Shown here: in pieces, positions 6,140 through 11,700 of the stretch
Position numbering within the stretch: position 1 is the stretch's first letter
Layout of the letters: each line of letters starts with the position of its first letter
Assembly (NCBI GenBank): GCA_902803625.1
Contig: CADCQV010000147.1
Location: forward strand, 1 to 11,700
DNA from: an uncultured Lachnospiraceae bacterium
GTDB taxonomy: Bacteria; Bacillota; Clostridia; Lachnospirales; Lachnospiraceae
Length of the DNA stretch: 11,700 nucleotides
Reading direction: 5' to 3'
Position numbers and translations under genes: made by a program
The notes under the pieces: model-generated
What the model was told of the DNA's origin: nothing
The model's input: only the letters and a program-made list of their open reading frames with translations
Database searches by the model: none

Positions 6140-7561
6140 TCAAATGGTGCTGTGTTTCCTGTCCGGTGAAATGTCGCTCTTTCCGTATAACATTTCAAAT
6201 GCGCCTATAACATATTTTCTGGTTTCCTGAGGGTCGATCACGGTATCTACATAGCCCCTTGCGGCTGCACTTACCACGCTGCCCTGCTTTTCATCATATT
6301 CCTTTGCCTTTTCGCTGATAACAGCTTCACTTTCGCCCTCGCATAGGATCTCTGCCGCGTGGCGGGCGTCCATTGCACCAACCTTGGCACTGTTCCAGGC
6401 ATAAACGTAATCGGCACCCACGGCCTTGCTGTTCATGATCACTGCAGCGGAACCATAGGCTTCTCCTACTATCACATTTACCTTCGGAACATCTGCTCCC
6501 GCAAAAGCACGGACGAGCTTTGCTGCTGCACGTGCACCCATTTTTTCGGTATTCTCGCAGGTGCAGAAGCCCTTCACATTGGTAAGGGTAAGGATGGGGA
6601 TATTAAATGCATCGCAGAAATCCACCATCTTCAGGGCCTTCCTCATATTGCAGAGACCCAGCTTATTGTCTATCTTAAGCTCCTTGTCGGAAAGGGATTT
6701 TTTCCTGTTTCCGATAACTCCAACGGTGGCACCGTTCAGACGGATAAATCCTACGGTCATGTTCTTTCCGCTGTCAGGCTTTACTTCAAAGAATCTTCCG
6801 TCATCCGCTATACGGAGGAATATCTCATATGCGTCATCCGCACATCCGGAAAGATCCGCCGACACTCTGTTAAGGTCGTCGCTCCCCTCAACAATCATAG
6901 CCTCATCATCGCAATTGTCCGGAAGGAAGGAAAGAAGCTCCTTAAGCTTTGCGAAAAGCTCATTTCCCTCGGCACATACGTCGACTGCCCCGGCCTCAGA
7001 CTTATAGGCTGCCCCTGAGGTATCGCACTTATCCTCGTAATTACCCTTCACTGCATTAGGGGAATTGAGGAAAAGCTTACCGTTCTTCTCCATAAATACG
7101 AAGTCGGAGAGCTCCGAAATAACGGACATTCCTCCGCCTGCGTTTCCGAAAACGGCGGTGATCTGCGGGATCACTCCCGAAGCCTTTGCCATGATCCTCA
7201 TGATCTTCCCCAAGGAATTCAGCGCATCCGTAGACTCGCTTATCCTTAAACCCGTGGAATCCAGAAGACCTACGACGGGATAACCCGTCTTCATTGCAAG
7301 GCGGTAGATATTCACTATCTTCCGTGCGTGCATTTCGCCTACAGAGCCGCCAAGGCTCTTTGCATCCTGGCTGTAGACATAAACAAGCCTTCCGTCCACC
7401 GTTCCGTAGCCGGTTATCACACCGTCCCCCGGAGCGTCCGAAGGCTTCTCATTAAAATCGGTACTGCGGGCCAGAACCTAAGCGCCGACTTCAACGAAGC
7501 TGTTCTCGTCCAGAAGAGATAAGATCCTCTGTCCGGCTGAGCTGTTAGTGAGATTGCTCAT
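6140..7561 (-). pseudogene. Acyl-CoA carboxyltransferase subunit (MmdA/PccB, transcarboxylase 12S type) interrupted by an in-frame amber codon
   Basis: The first gene of the pump operon would encode 473 residues and move CO2 between an acyl-CoA (methylmalonyl- or malonyl-CoA are candidates) and the biotin carrier. An ATG at 7561 with GGAGG nine bases upstream opens MSNLTNSSAGQRILSLLDEN SFVEVGA, but codon 28 (7480-7478) is TAG. The same frame resumes with VLARSTDFNE and runs clean to the stop at 6140. Family signs are ARSTDF, GDGVITGYGTVDG, VYSQDAKSLGGS, GNAGGGM (oxyanion loop of the first crotonase half), KLFLNSPNAV, and in the second half TNVKGF and GEAYGSA...MNSKAVGAD. Family members usually carry a hydrophobic or aromatic residue at the amber position. 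A GTG at 7420 could give a shortened 426-residue product but would lose the ARSTDF block. It is a real nonsense mutation, a sequence error or a read-through site; the sequence cannot decide. Confidence 0.85.
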
Positions 7562-7609
7562 ACTCTATATCCTCCATGTCTAAATTGAGATTATAATAAA
7601 GAAATACCC

Positions 7610-7646
7610 CGGGAAACAATTATTTCCCGAAGCAATTTCAAATTGC
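7610..7646 (-). promoter_or_regulatory. Two palindromes in the leader of the pump operon
   Basis: Between the promoter candidate and the first gene lie GCAATTT-C-AAATTGC (7632-7646), a perfect 7-1-7 palindrome, and CGGGAAA-N6-TTTCCCG (7610-7629), a 7-6-7 inverted repeat. The first has the size of a dimeric regulator site; the second could be a site or a leader hairpin. No factor is identified. The rest of the 152-base gap (7562-7713) shows no gene, and no clear terminator follows scpB. Confidence 0.4.
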
Positions 7647-7657
7647 ACTCGATTGTG

Positions 7658-7686
7658 ATTATATCACAGCATATTGTAAATAGGTA
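7658..7686 (-). promoter_or_regulatory. Putative extended -10 promoter of the carboxylase/Na+-pump operon, with overlapping palindrome
   Basis: On the minus strand TGATATAAT (TATAAT at 7663-7658) is a perfect -10 with a TGN extension. The sequence 17 bases upstream (TACCTA) is a poor -35, which an extended -10 can tolerate. The -10 lies inside the inverted repeat TGTGAT-ATA-ATCACA (7654-7668), so a bound protein would block it. A second possible -10 (TTATAAT, about 7591-7597) lies closer to the gene behind a weak TTGTTT box. Confidence 0.5.
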
Positions 7687-7713
7687 GTCCGAATTTTCAT
7701 TTTAATAAATTAA

Positions 7714-8343
7714 TCAGATACCGACCTTTATAGGGTTATCGGGACTGCTGCCGGCGGAGCCCTCCATAAGCTCCCGTTCCTCCATTTCCTTCCTGGCCTC
7801 TATCTCCGCTTCCTCCCGGAAATCCTCCATTCTCTCTTCATTAAGCTCAGGAAGATCGCTTAGGTTCTTCACCCCGAAGGAACGAAGGAACTCATCGGTG
7901 GTCCCGAAAAGGAGCGGACGTCCCGGGGCGTTCAGCCTCCCCAGCTCCTGCACAAGGTCATATTCCAGAAGCTTGTCAATCGAATGTGCACAGCTCACAC
8001 CCCTTATATGCTCGATCTGAAGTCTGGTCACCGGCTGCTTGTACGCGATGATGGAAAGGGTTTCAAGAGCCGAATCGGACAGGGAATACTGCTTCTTTGC
8101 CCTGGCAACCTTTATCAGCTGGTCATAATACTCCGTCTTTGTGCAGAGCTGCAGCGCGTTGTTTATCCGTATCAGCATAACGCCGCTCTCTTCCCGGCCG
8201 TACTTTTCTTCCAGCTTTTTTGCGGCTTCCTCGATCTCATCCTCGGTGACCTCAGCCACCTCGGCAAGCTTTTTTATTTCAACCTGCTTACCCAGGGTAA
8301 ACAGCACGGCCTCAATGACCGCCTGCAGCTTTTTCAGGTCCAT
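7714..8343 (-). CDS. scpB: Segregation and condensation protein B (ScpB)
   Basis: A 209-residue subunit of the SMC-ScpA-ScpB condensin, which compacts and segregates the chromosome; ScpB dimers bind ScpA. Two winged-helix domains cover residues about 1-85 and 86-157. The family block is clear: LETLSIIAYKQPVTR (93-107), IEHIRGV (110-116), LLEYDLVQELGR (125-136) and PGRPLLFGTTDEFLRSFG (140-157). The tail after about residue 165 is charged and Glu-rich, as is common. The ATG has GGGGAG eight bases upstream and overlaps the end of scpA by 10 bases, so the partners are translationally coupled. It is the last gene of its set. Confidence 0.97.
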   Translation of the reverse strand: MDLKKLQAVIEAVLFTLGKQVEIKKLAEVAEVTEDEIEEAAKKLEEKYGREESGVMLIRINNALQLCTKTEYYDQLIKVARAKKQYSLSDSALETLSIIAYKQPVTRLQIEHIRGVSCAHSIDKLLEYDLVQELGRLNAPGRPLLFGTTDEFLRSFGVKNLSDLPELNEERMEDFREEAEIEARKEMEERELMEGSAGSSPDNPIKVGI

Positions 8344-9071
8344 ATCATTATCTCCCCGCCGTCCTCTTCCTGAACAGCCTTCCAGTTATTGCTCCTTATA
8401 AGCTCCAGAACCGCAAGGAAGGTTACCACCATCTGGAGCTTTCCCTTAAACATCCCTATAAGCTCGCCAAAGGAGAATTTCTCACGGTTTTGTGAGTATT
8501 GGAGAAGCTCCCCCGTGCGGCGTTCGAGACTCACCTCTTCCTTTTCTATCCTTCCGAATTTGGATCTTATGGGATCCTTCCTGTCCTCCTGCCGCTTCAT
8601 GGTTTCCTTGAAGATCCTCTCCAGGTCCTTGAGGGACAGACCCTTAAGCAGCTCCTCGTAATCCACCGGCTCCTCGTAGGCAAGAAGCTCCTCCGGCATG
8701 GTGCTTTCCTTGAAAAGGGATCTGCCAGCATCCCTCTCCATAAATTTCAGCTCCTGGGACATATACTTGTAGATCTTATATTCCAGAAGCTGCTCAACAA
8801 GCTCTGACCTCGGATCCTCCTCTTCGCCCTCTTCATTTACCTCCCTCGGAAGGAGCATCCTGCACTTGATGTCAAGAAGGGTTGCGGCCATCACAAGGAA
8901 TTCACTCAGGCTGTCGGGATCGGCATCGCTCAGGGCATTTAGATAATCCATATACTGCGATGTTATAAGTGAGATCGGGATATCATATATATCGATCTTA
9001 TTCTTGTCTATTAAATGTAAGAGAAGGTCCAGCGGACCCTCAAAGGCTTCAAGCTTTACTTCAAGTGCCAT
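8334..9071 (-). CDS. scpA: Segregation and condensation protein A (ScpA, kleisin)
   Basis: A 245-residue kleisin that bridges the SMC heads. The N-terminal domain opens with the hallmark FEGPLDLLLHLI (9-20), followed by IDIYDIPISLIT and LVMAATLLDIKCRMLLPRE (about 58-77). The Glu-rich middle is the ScpB-binding linker. The C-terminal winged helix (about 180-235: SFGELIGMF, VVTFLAVLELIRSNN) should contact the SMC head. Length is normal. AGGA lies seven bases before the ATG. The start lies inside the last codons of the phosphoesterase gene (11-base overlap) and its end overlaps scpB. Confidence 0.97.
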   Translation of the reverse strand: MALEVKLEAFEGPLDLLLHLIDKNKIDIYDIPISLITSQYMDYLNALSDADPDSLSEFLVMAATLLDIKCRMLLPREVNEEGEEEDPRSELVEQLLEYKIYKYMSQELKFMERDAGRSLFKESTMPEELLAYEEPVDYEELLKGLSLKDLERIFKETMKRQEDRKDPIRSKFGRIEKEEVSLERRTGELLQYSQNREKFSFGELIGMFKGKLQMVVTFLAVLELIRSNNWKAVQEEDGGEIMIWT

Positions 9072-9894
9072 TATTGTTTCCTGCTCTTTTTCCCCTGATC
9101 GTAAGCTTTATTATCTCAGGGGGATTATTGATCCTTATATTGAAGGTATGGCTTCCGGCTCCGCGGCTTACTATCATTTTCACCCCGTTTTTTTCATACA
9201 GCCCCGAATCGTATTCCGGGAAAAATCTGTAAGCCGGGCTTATCAGTCCTCCGAGCTTCGGTAGCCTTACGAGGCCGCCATGTACATGCCCCGACAAAAC
9301 GAGATCGGGCTTCCACTCTGCGTATTCGGGAAAATGATCCGGGTCATGGGCAAGAAGTATATTAAAGCGCCTTCTGTCCGGCTTTCCGAGAAGACAGTCA
9401 AGCATCCCCGAAGGTACCCTTTTCTTTATCACCCTTCTGTAATAGGCGTGGTTCAGATCGAGGGAATAGACAAAAATACTGTCTCCCACCGGATCCTTCG
9501 TGTTCCTCCTGAGCTCAACCCCGGCTTTAATCAGTCCCTTTTTAAAAAGCATCATCTGCCGGGTGTACTTTATCCTTTCGAAGAGCTTCCTCTCATGGTT
9601 TCCGGGAGAAAAAAAGATCCCCGGGTATTTTTCATTAAGCCTTGCCAGAAAGTGCATCGTGCTCCGGGAATCGGCCTTGGGATAAGCGGAGATCAGATCC
9701 CCCGGGATAAGCACAGCCTCAGGGCCTATACTGTCTATGGCCGACAGAAGAAGGGCGTTATCCTTACCGAAGCTGCATTCATGAAGATCCGACAGCACTG
9801 CAAAGCAGTGCTCCTCTCCCTCACGGAGCTTCTCCGTGCTTATGGTATATTCCGTGATAACCGGAGGCTTTTTAAATAAAAAGCTGTTACTCAA
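9061..9894 (-). CDS. Calcineurin-like metallophosphoesterase (YkuE-type)
   Basis: A 277-residue two-metal phosphoesterase. All expected ligands are present in order: SDLHE (D36, H38), PGDL (D66), GNHE (N99, H100), AHDP (H183) and SGHVHGG (H203, H205). The substrate cannot be read from the motifs; relatives act on nucleotides, phospholipids or phosphoproteins. Related YkuE-like proteins often begin with a membrane segment or export signal, but this N-terminus (MSNSFLFKKPPVITEYTIS) has neither, so it looks cytoplasmic or peripheral. The start is a TTG at 9894, with GAGG about ten bases upstream. It overlaps the TGA of the small acidic gene as TTGA, which implies coupled translation. No better ATG lies before the metal motifs. 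The end overlaps scpA by 11 bases. Confidence 0.92.
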   Translation of the reverse strand: MSNSFLFKKPPVITEYTISTEKLREGEEHCFAVLSDLHECSFGKDNALLLSAIDSIGPEAVLIPGDLISAYPKADSRSTMHFLARLNEKYPGIFFSPGNHERKLFERIKYTRQMMLFKKGLIKAGVELRRNTKDPVGDSIFVYSLDLNHAYYRRVIKKRVPSGMLDCLLGKPDRRRFNILLAHDPDHFPEYAEWKPDLVLSGHVHGGLVRLPKLGGLISPAYRFFPEYDSGLYEKNGVKMIVSRGAGSHTFNIRINNPPEIIKLTIRGKRAGNNNGT

Positions 9895-10154
9895 TCAAAC
9901 TTTACCTCAATGTCAAAATCGTCATCAAAGGGAACAGTGATGTCAAAGTCATCGTCTCCGGCGACCTCTGTATCAAACTCCGCATCTCCGGTTTCCTCCG
10001 CTGCGGCTTTTGATGATACGATGCCCGGATTTCCCTTTCCTGTCCTGTGCAGCACAAAATCCTCCGGAAGCACTCCAAAAGAAGCAGGTCTCTGAACCGG
10101 AGCACCGGAGGATACTTTGCTAATAGATCCGTTCCCGTTAATGCCTTTATCCAT
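9891..10154 (-). CDS. Small hypothetical protein with a repeated acidic DDDFDI tail
   Basis: An 87-residue protein I do not recognise. The first half is polar, rich in Gly, Ser and Pro, and looks disordered. The C-terminal 30 residues are strongly acidic and repetitive: AEFDTEV, then GDDDFDITVP, then FDDDFDIEVKFD, two near copies of a ten-residue unit alternating Asp clusters with Phe/Ile/Val. There is no signal peptide, membrane helix or Cys/His metal motif. The ATG lies five bases after the stop of the upstream gene with only a weak binding site, so translation probably depends on coupling. The stop overlaps the phosphoesterase start by four bases. Its fixed place between two genes supports it being real. 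The tail could bind a metal or a basic partner; that is inference. Confidence 0.65.
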   Translation of the reverse strand: MDKGINGNGSISKVSSGAPVQRPASFGVLPEDFVLHRTGKGNPGIVSSKAAAEETGDAEFDTEVAGDDDFDITVPFDDDFDIEVKFD

Positions 10155-10159
10155 CGCAG

Positions 10160-10645
10160 TCAGTCTTTTTTCCCGAACATCCCTTCAACATTGAAGCCGA
10201 GTATGGTTGTACGGAATCCGTTATAGATCTCATCATATCCGGCAGCCTTTATGGTTTCCTTCGGGAAGACGGCATTCCATTTTTCGGAGAGGATATCCGT
10301 AAACATTTTCGAATCCTCCTCCGAAGGATTTTTCAGCAAGGCCGGCAGCACATAGAAAACCATCATACACTGCATGTCCACAATGGTGGTGGATTTCTTA
10401 AAGAATATGACACTGTCGTATCTTTCCTTCGCGTATGAAACCAGATGATCCGCTGCGCTCTTCATCTCATCTTCCTTATTGTCGGAAGCATACATTTTTA
10501 TGATCTCTTCATGAATGTCGGAGGTAGAGCGCCTGTATTCCAGAAAGAAATCCTCATAACGGCTCTTTCTGAAATTCTTCATTGCGGCATTGCTGTCCAG
10601 CACATCCAGAAGCTTATATATGTTGTTGTCAAGTATTTCAGACAT
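10160..10645 (-). CDS. Conserved-looking hypothetical protein, 161 residues
   Basis: A soluble, mostly helical 161-residue protein that I cannot assign to a family. Visible features are a charged N-terminal half (KNFRKSRYEDFFLEYRRS, residues about 23-40), a hydrophobic helix-like segment around DMQCMMVFYVLPALL (about 94-108), and an AGYDEIYNGFRTTILGFN stretch near the end. No catalytic or DNA-binding motif is evident. I chose the ATG at 10645 because AAAGGA lies six bases upstream. The frame stays open to 10717, but those 24 extra codons start inside the inverted repeat described upstream and lack a binding site. It is the first gene of the tight set leading to the small acidic protein, the phosphoesterase and scpAB, so it probably shares their transcript. 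Confidence 0.75.
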   Translation of the reverse strand: MSEILDNNIYKLLDVLDSNAAMKNFRKSRYEDFFLEYRRSTSDIHEEIIKMYASDNKEDEMKSAADHLVSYAKERYDSVIFFKKSTTIVDMQCMMVFYVLPALLKNPSEEDSKMFTDILSEKWNAVFPKETIKAAGYDEIYNGFRTTILGFNVEGMFGKKD

Positions 10646-10673
10646 CAGTGATCCTTTCCGTATGTCTTTGCCG

Positions 10674-10800
10674 TAACAGTTCACCGTTGAAAATACCGGA
10701 AACTTCGACTTTGTCATTCTGAGGGCGTAGCCCGAAGAATCTTCTCACTGATTGAGAAAGATCCTTCGCTGACGCTCAGGATGACAAGTGGGAACTGTTA
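10674..10800. repeat. Nested inverted-repeat element between yebC and the scpAB gene set
   Basis: The 186 bases at 10646-10831 hold no gene but contain this element. Inner arms TTGTCATTCTGAG (10711-10723) and CTCAGGATGACAA (10775-10787) pair with one T-G wobble. Pairing continues inward through GAAGAATCTT-CTCA against TGAG-AAAGATCCTTC, with a bulge and a mismatch. Outer arms TAACAGTTC (10674-10682) and GAACTGTTA (10792-10800) are perfect and bracket the whole unit. The inner part resembles, from memory, the CATTCTGAGCG...GAAGAATC-type intergenic repeat seen many times in gut bacterial genomes. Confidence 0.65.
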
Positions 10801-10813
10801 TATTTTGCTTGTT

Positions 10814-10850
10814 GGATAACGAAGACCTGTTTCACAAGTCTTCATTATCC
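10814..10850 (-). promoter_or_regulatory. Stem-loop spanning the yebC stop codon
   Basis: GGATAA-x-GAAGAC-x-TGT pairs with ACA-x-GTCTTC-x-TTATCC around a three-base loop. Both x positions are C-A mismatches on the plus strand but U-G wobbles in the minus-strand RNA, so the yebC mRNA can form an unbroken 17-bp helix with a GAA loop. The stop codon lies at the tip. No U-run follows, so it is not a standard terminator. Confidence 0.55.
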
Positions 10851-11569
10851 ACGTTTGTGTACACGTTCTGTACGTCGTCCTCTTCATCAAGGAGATCCAG
10901 TATCCGCTGCAGCTTCTTTATACTTTCCTCATCATTGACATCGACATAGTTCTGCGGGATCTTTGTGACCTCCGCGGAAACCGTGGGGATATTGCTGTCG
11001 TCGATCGCCTTTTTCACATCTTCAAAGGCATCGGGACTTGTCAGTATCTCGAAGCTGTCATCCTCTTCATTAAAGTCATCGGCTCCGGCATCAAGCGCGG
11101 TCATCATAAGATCATCCGCACTCATTTCGCACTCTTCCTTATCGATTATTATCTGACCCTTGTCGTCAAACATAAAGGAAACACAGCCCGGGGTTCCGAG
11201 ATTTCCGCCGCCCTTTGTGAATGCCGCGCGTACATTGGCTGCGGTACGGTTCTTGTTGTCCGTCAGGCAGTCAACTATGATGGCTGTTCCCGCGGGACCG
11301 TAGCCTTCATAGGTGCAGTATTCGTAATTTACGTTGGCGCCTTCCCCGGAGGCCTTCTTTATTCCCCTCTCTATGGTGTCATTGGGCATATTGTTGGCCT
11401 TTGCCTTGGCGATCACCTGGGCCAGCTTGAAATTATTGGCGGGGTCGGGTCCTCCCTCCTTTACGGCCACTGCGATCTCACGGCCTATAATGGTAAAGAT
11501 CTTTCCCTTCGCCGCATCGTTCTTTTCCTTTTTATGCTTGATGTTTGCAAATTTTGAATGACCTGACAT
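10832..11569 (-). CDS. yebC: YebC/PmpR/TACO1-family regulatory protein
   Basis: A 245-residue member of the YebC family. Members have been described as transcription regulators and, more recently, as ribosome-associated factors that help translate difficult stretches such as polyproline. The diagnostic start MSGHSKFANIKHKKEKNDAA KG is present, followed by GPDPANNFKLAQVIAKAKANNMP (about 40-62), ERGIKKASGEG (67-77) and the GPAGTAIIVDCLTDNKNRTA block (about 89-108). The C-terminal third is acidic (EEDDSFEILTSPDAFEDV; ending DEEDDVQNVYTNVDNEDL), as usual. Length is typical. AAAGGAG lies seven bases before the ATG. It stands apart from the downstream genes, with a hairpin on its stop codon and a repeat element after it. 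Confidence 0.96.
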   Translation of the reverse strand: MSGHSKFANIKHKKEKNDAAKGKIFTIIGREIAVAVKEGGPDPANNFKLAQVIAKAKANNMPNDTIERGIKKASGEGANVNYEYCTYEGYGPAGTAIIVDCLTDNKNRTAANVRAAFTKGGGNLGTPGCVSFMFDDKGQIIIDKEECEMSADDLMMTALDAGADDFNEEDDSFEILTSPDAFEDVKKAIDDSNIPTVSAEVTKIPQNYVDVNDEESIKKLQRILDLLDEEDDVQNVYTNVDNEDL

Positions 11570-11600
11570 TATTCCACTCCTTTTCTGTTTCTGATGATAC

Positions 11601-11700
11601 TATGATTCGGACACCAAAAGTACTGAATCACTGTTTTGATACAACGAATTGCTCCGTTGCTTTCAGCAACTCTCGCAATTCTACAACACTCGCAATCCGC
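11601..11700. repeat. Repeat-like sequence with a long hairpin at the window edge, upstream of yebC
   Basis: TATGATTCGGACACCAAAAG (11601-11620) matches 2227-2246 at 19 of 20 bases. After it, GAATTGC (11646-11652) pairs with GCAATTC (11675-11681), and inside that GTTGCT (11656-11661) pairs with AGCAAC (11665-11670) around a TTC loop. No gene is visible from 11570 to the end. The stretch lies directly in the yebC upstream region and continues past the window. Confidence 0.45.

Noticed and set aside
5363..6169. 268-residue plus-strand open frame
   Set aside because: It lies antisense to the OadG-like gene, has Ser/Ala-rich low-complexity sequence and no recognisable family; it is a shadow of the minus-strand codons.
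6124..6198. Longer start for the OadG-like protein
   Set aside because: It would overlap the preceding gene and hide the lipoprotein signal peptide, which starts at an ATG with a strong binding site.
7478..7480. Genome-wide reassignment of TAG to an amino acid
   Set aside because: oadB ends in TAG at the expected family C-terminus. A TAA follows two codons later, so this is not decisive, but no other internal TAG or pyrrolysine gene is seen.
7654..7668. Crp-type binding site (TGTGA...TCACA)
   Set aside because: The half-sites are five bases apart instead of six, so I report it only as a palindrome.
7683..7697. Another copy of the TTCGGAC repeat motif upstream of the pump operon
   Set aside because: Only about eight bases match (ATTCGGAC) and the CAAAAGT part is missing, so chance is a sufficient explanation.
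9280..9879. 199-residue plus-strand open frame
   Set aside because: Antisense to the metallophosphoesterase, whose metal motifs are complete; no motif in the plus-strand translation.
10646..10717. 24-residue N-terminal extension of the 161-aa protein
   Set aside because: It begins inside the inverted repeat without a binding site, whereas the ATG at 10645 has AAAGGA at good spacing.

Overview
The window looks like chromosomal DNA of a Lachnospiraceae-type Clostridia (low-to-mid GC Firmicutes). This rests on clear AGGAGG-like ribosome binding sites, the protein flavour of ScpA/ScpB/YebC, and a Na+-decarboxylase gene set in an order I recall from that family. No 16S rRNA or other firm taxonomic marker is present. 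Every convincing gene is on the minus strand, so transcription runs from high to low coordinates.

Reading with transcription. (a) 11700-10646: a repeat-like, hairpin-rich stretch at the window edge, then yebC. A stem-loop spans the yebC stop codon, and a nested inverted repeat of about 127 bp follows. (b) 10645-7714: a tightly packed, partly overlapping five-gene set. It holds a 161-aa unknown protein, an 87-aa acidic-tailed small protein, a calcineurin-type metallophosphoesterase with a TTG start, and the condensin partners scpA and scpB. (c) 7713-7562: a 152-bp promoter/leader with three palindromes. (d) 7561-2330: a five-gene biotin-dependent carboxyl-transfer/sodium-pump operon. It contains an acyl-CoA carboxyltransferase (12S/MmdA type, interrupted by one in-frame amber codon), a lipoprotein-fused OadG-like gamma subunit, a biotin carrier, the OadB membrane pump and an OadA/5S-type oxaloacetate (pyruvate) carboxyltransferase. 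It closes with a rho-independent terminator. (e) 2250-1872: a gene-free region with a GC-rich, strongly folding inverted-repeat element and the promoter of the next operon. (f) 1871-1: TetR regulator, RpiR/SIS regulator and the N-terminal part of a BaiN/HI0933-type flavoprotein, all overlapping and probably co-transcribed.

The operon in (d) carries two different carboxyltransferases, one biotin carrier and one Na+ pump, with no biotin carboxylase in view. That is the part list of a transcarboxylase joined to a sodium-pumping decarboxylase. It could move CO2 between an acyl-CoA and pyruvate/oxaloacetate and conserve energy as a Na+ gradient. Whether it works in this strain depends on the amber codon in the first gene.

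The less explained material is in the non-coding DNA: the 231-bp structured element, a short motif shared by both ends of the window, the nested inverted repeat after yebC, the hairpin on the yebC stop codon, and the palindromes before the pump operon. I see no CRISPR array, tRNA, rRNA, phage or transposase gene.
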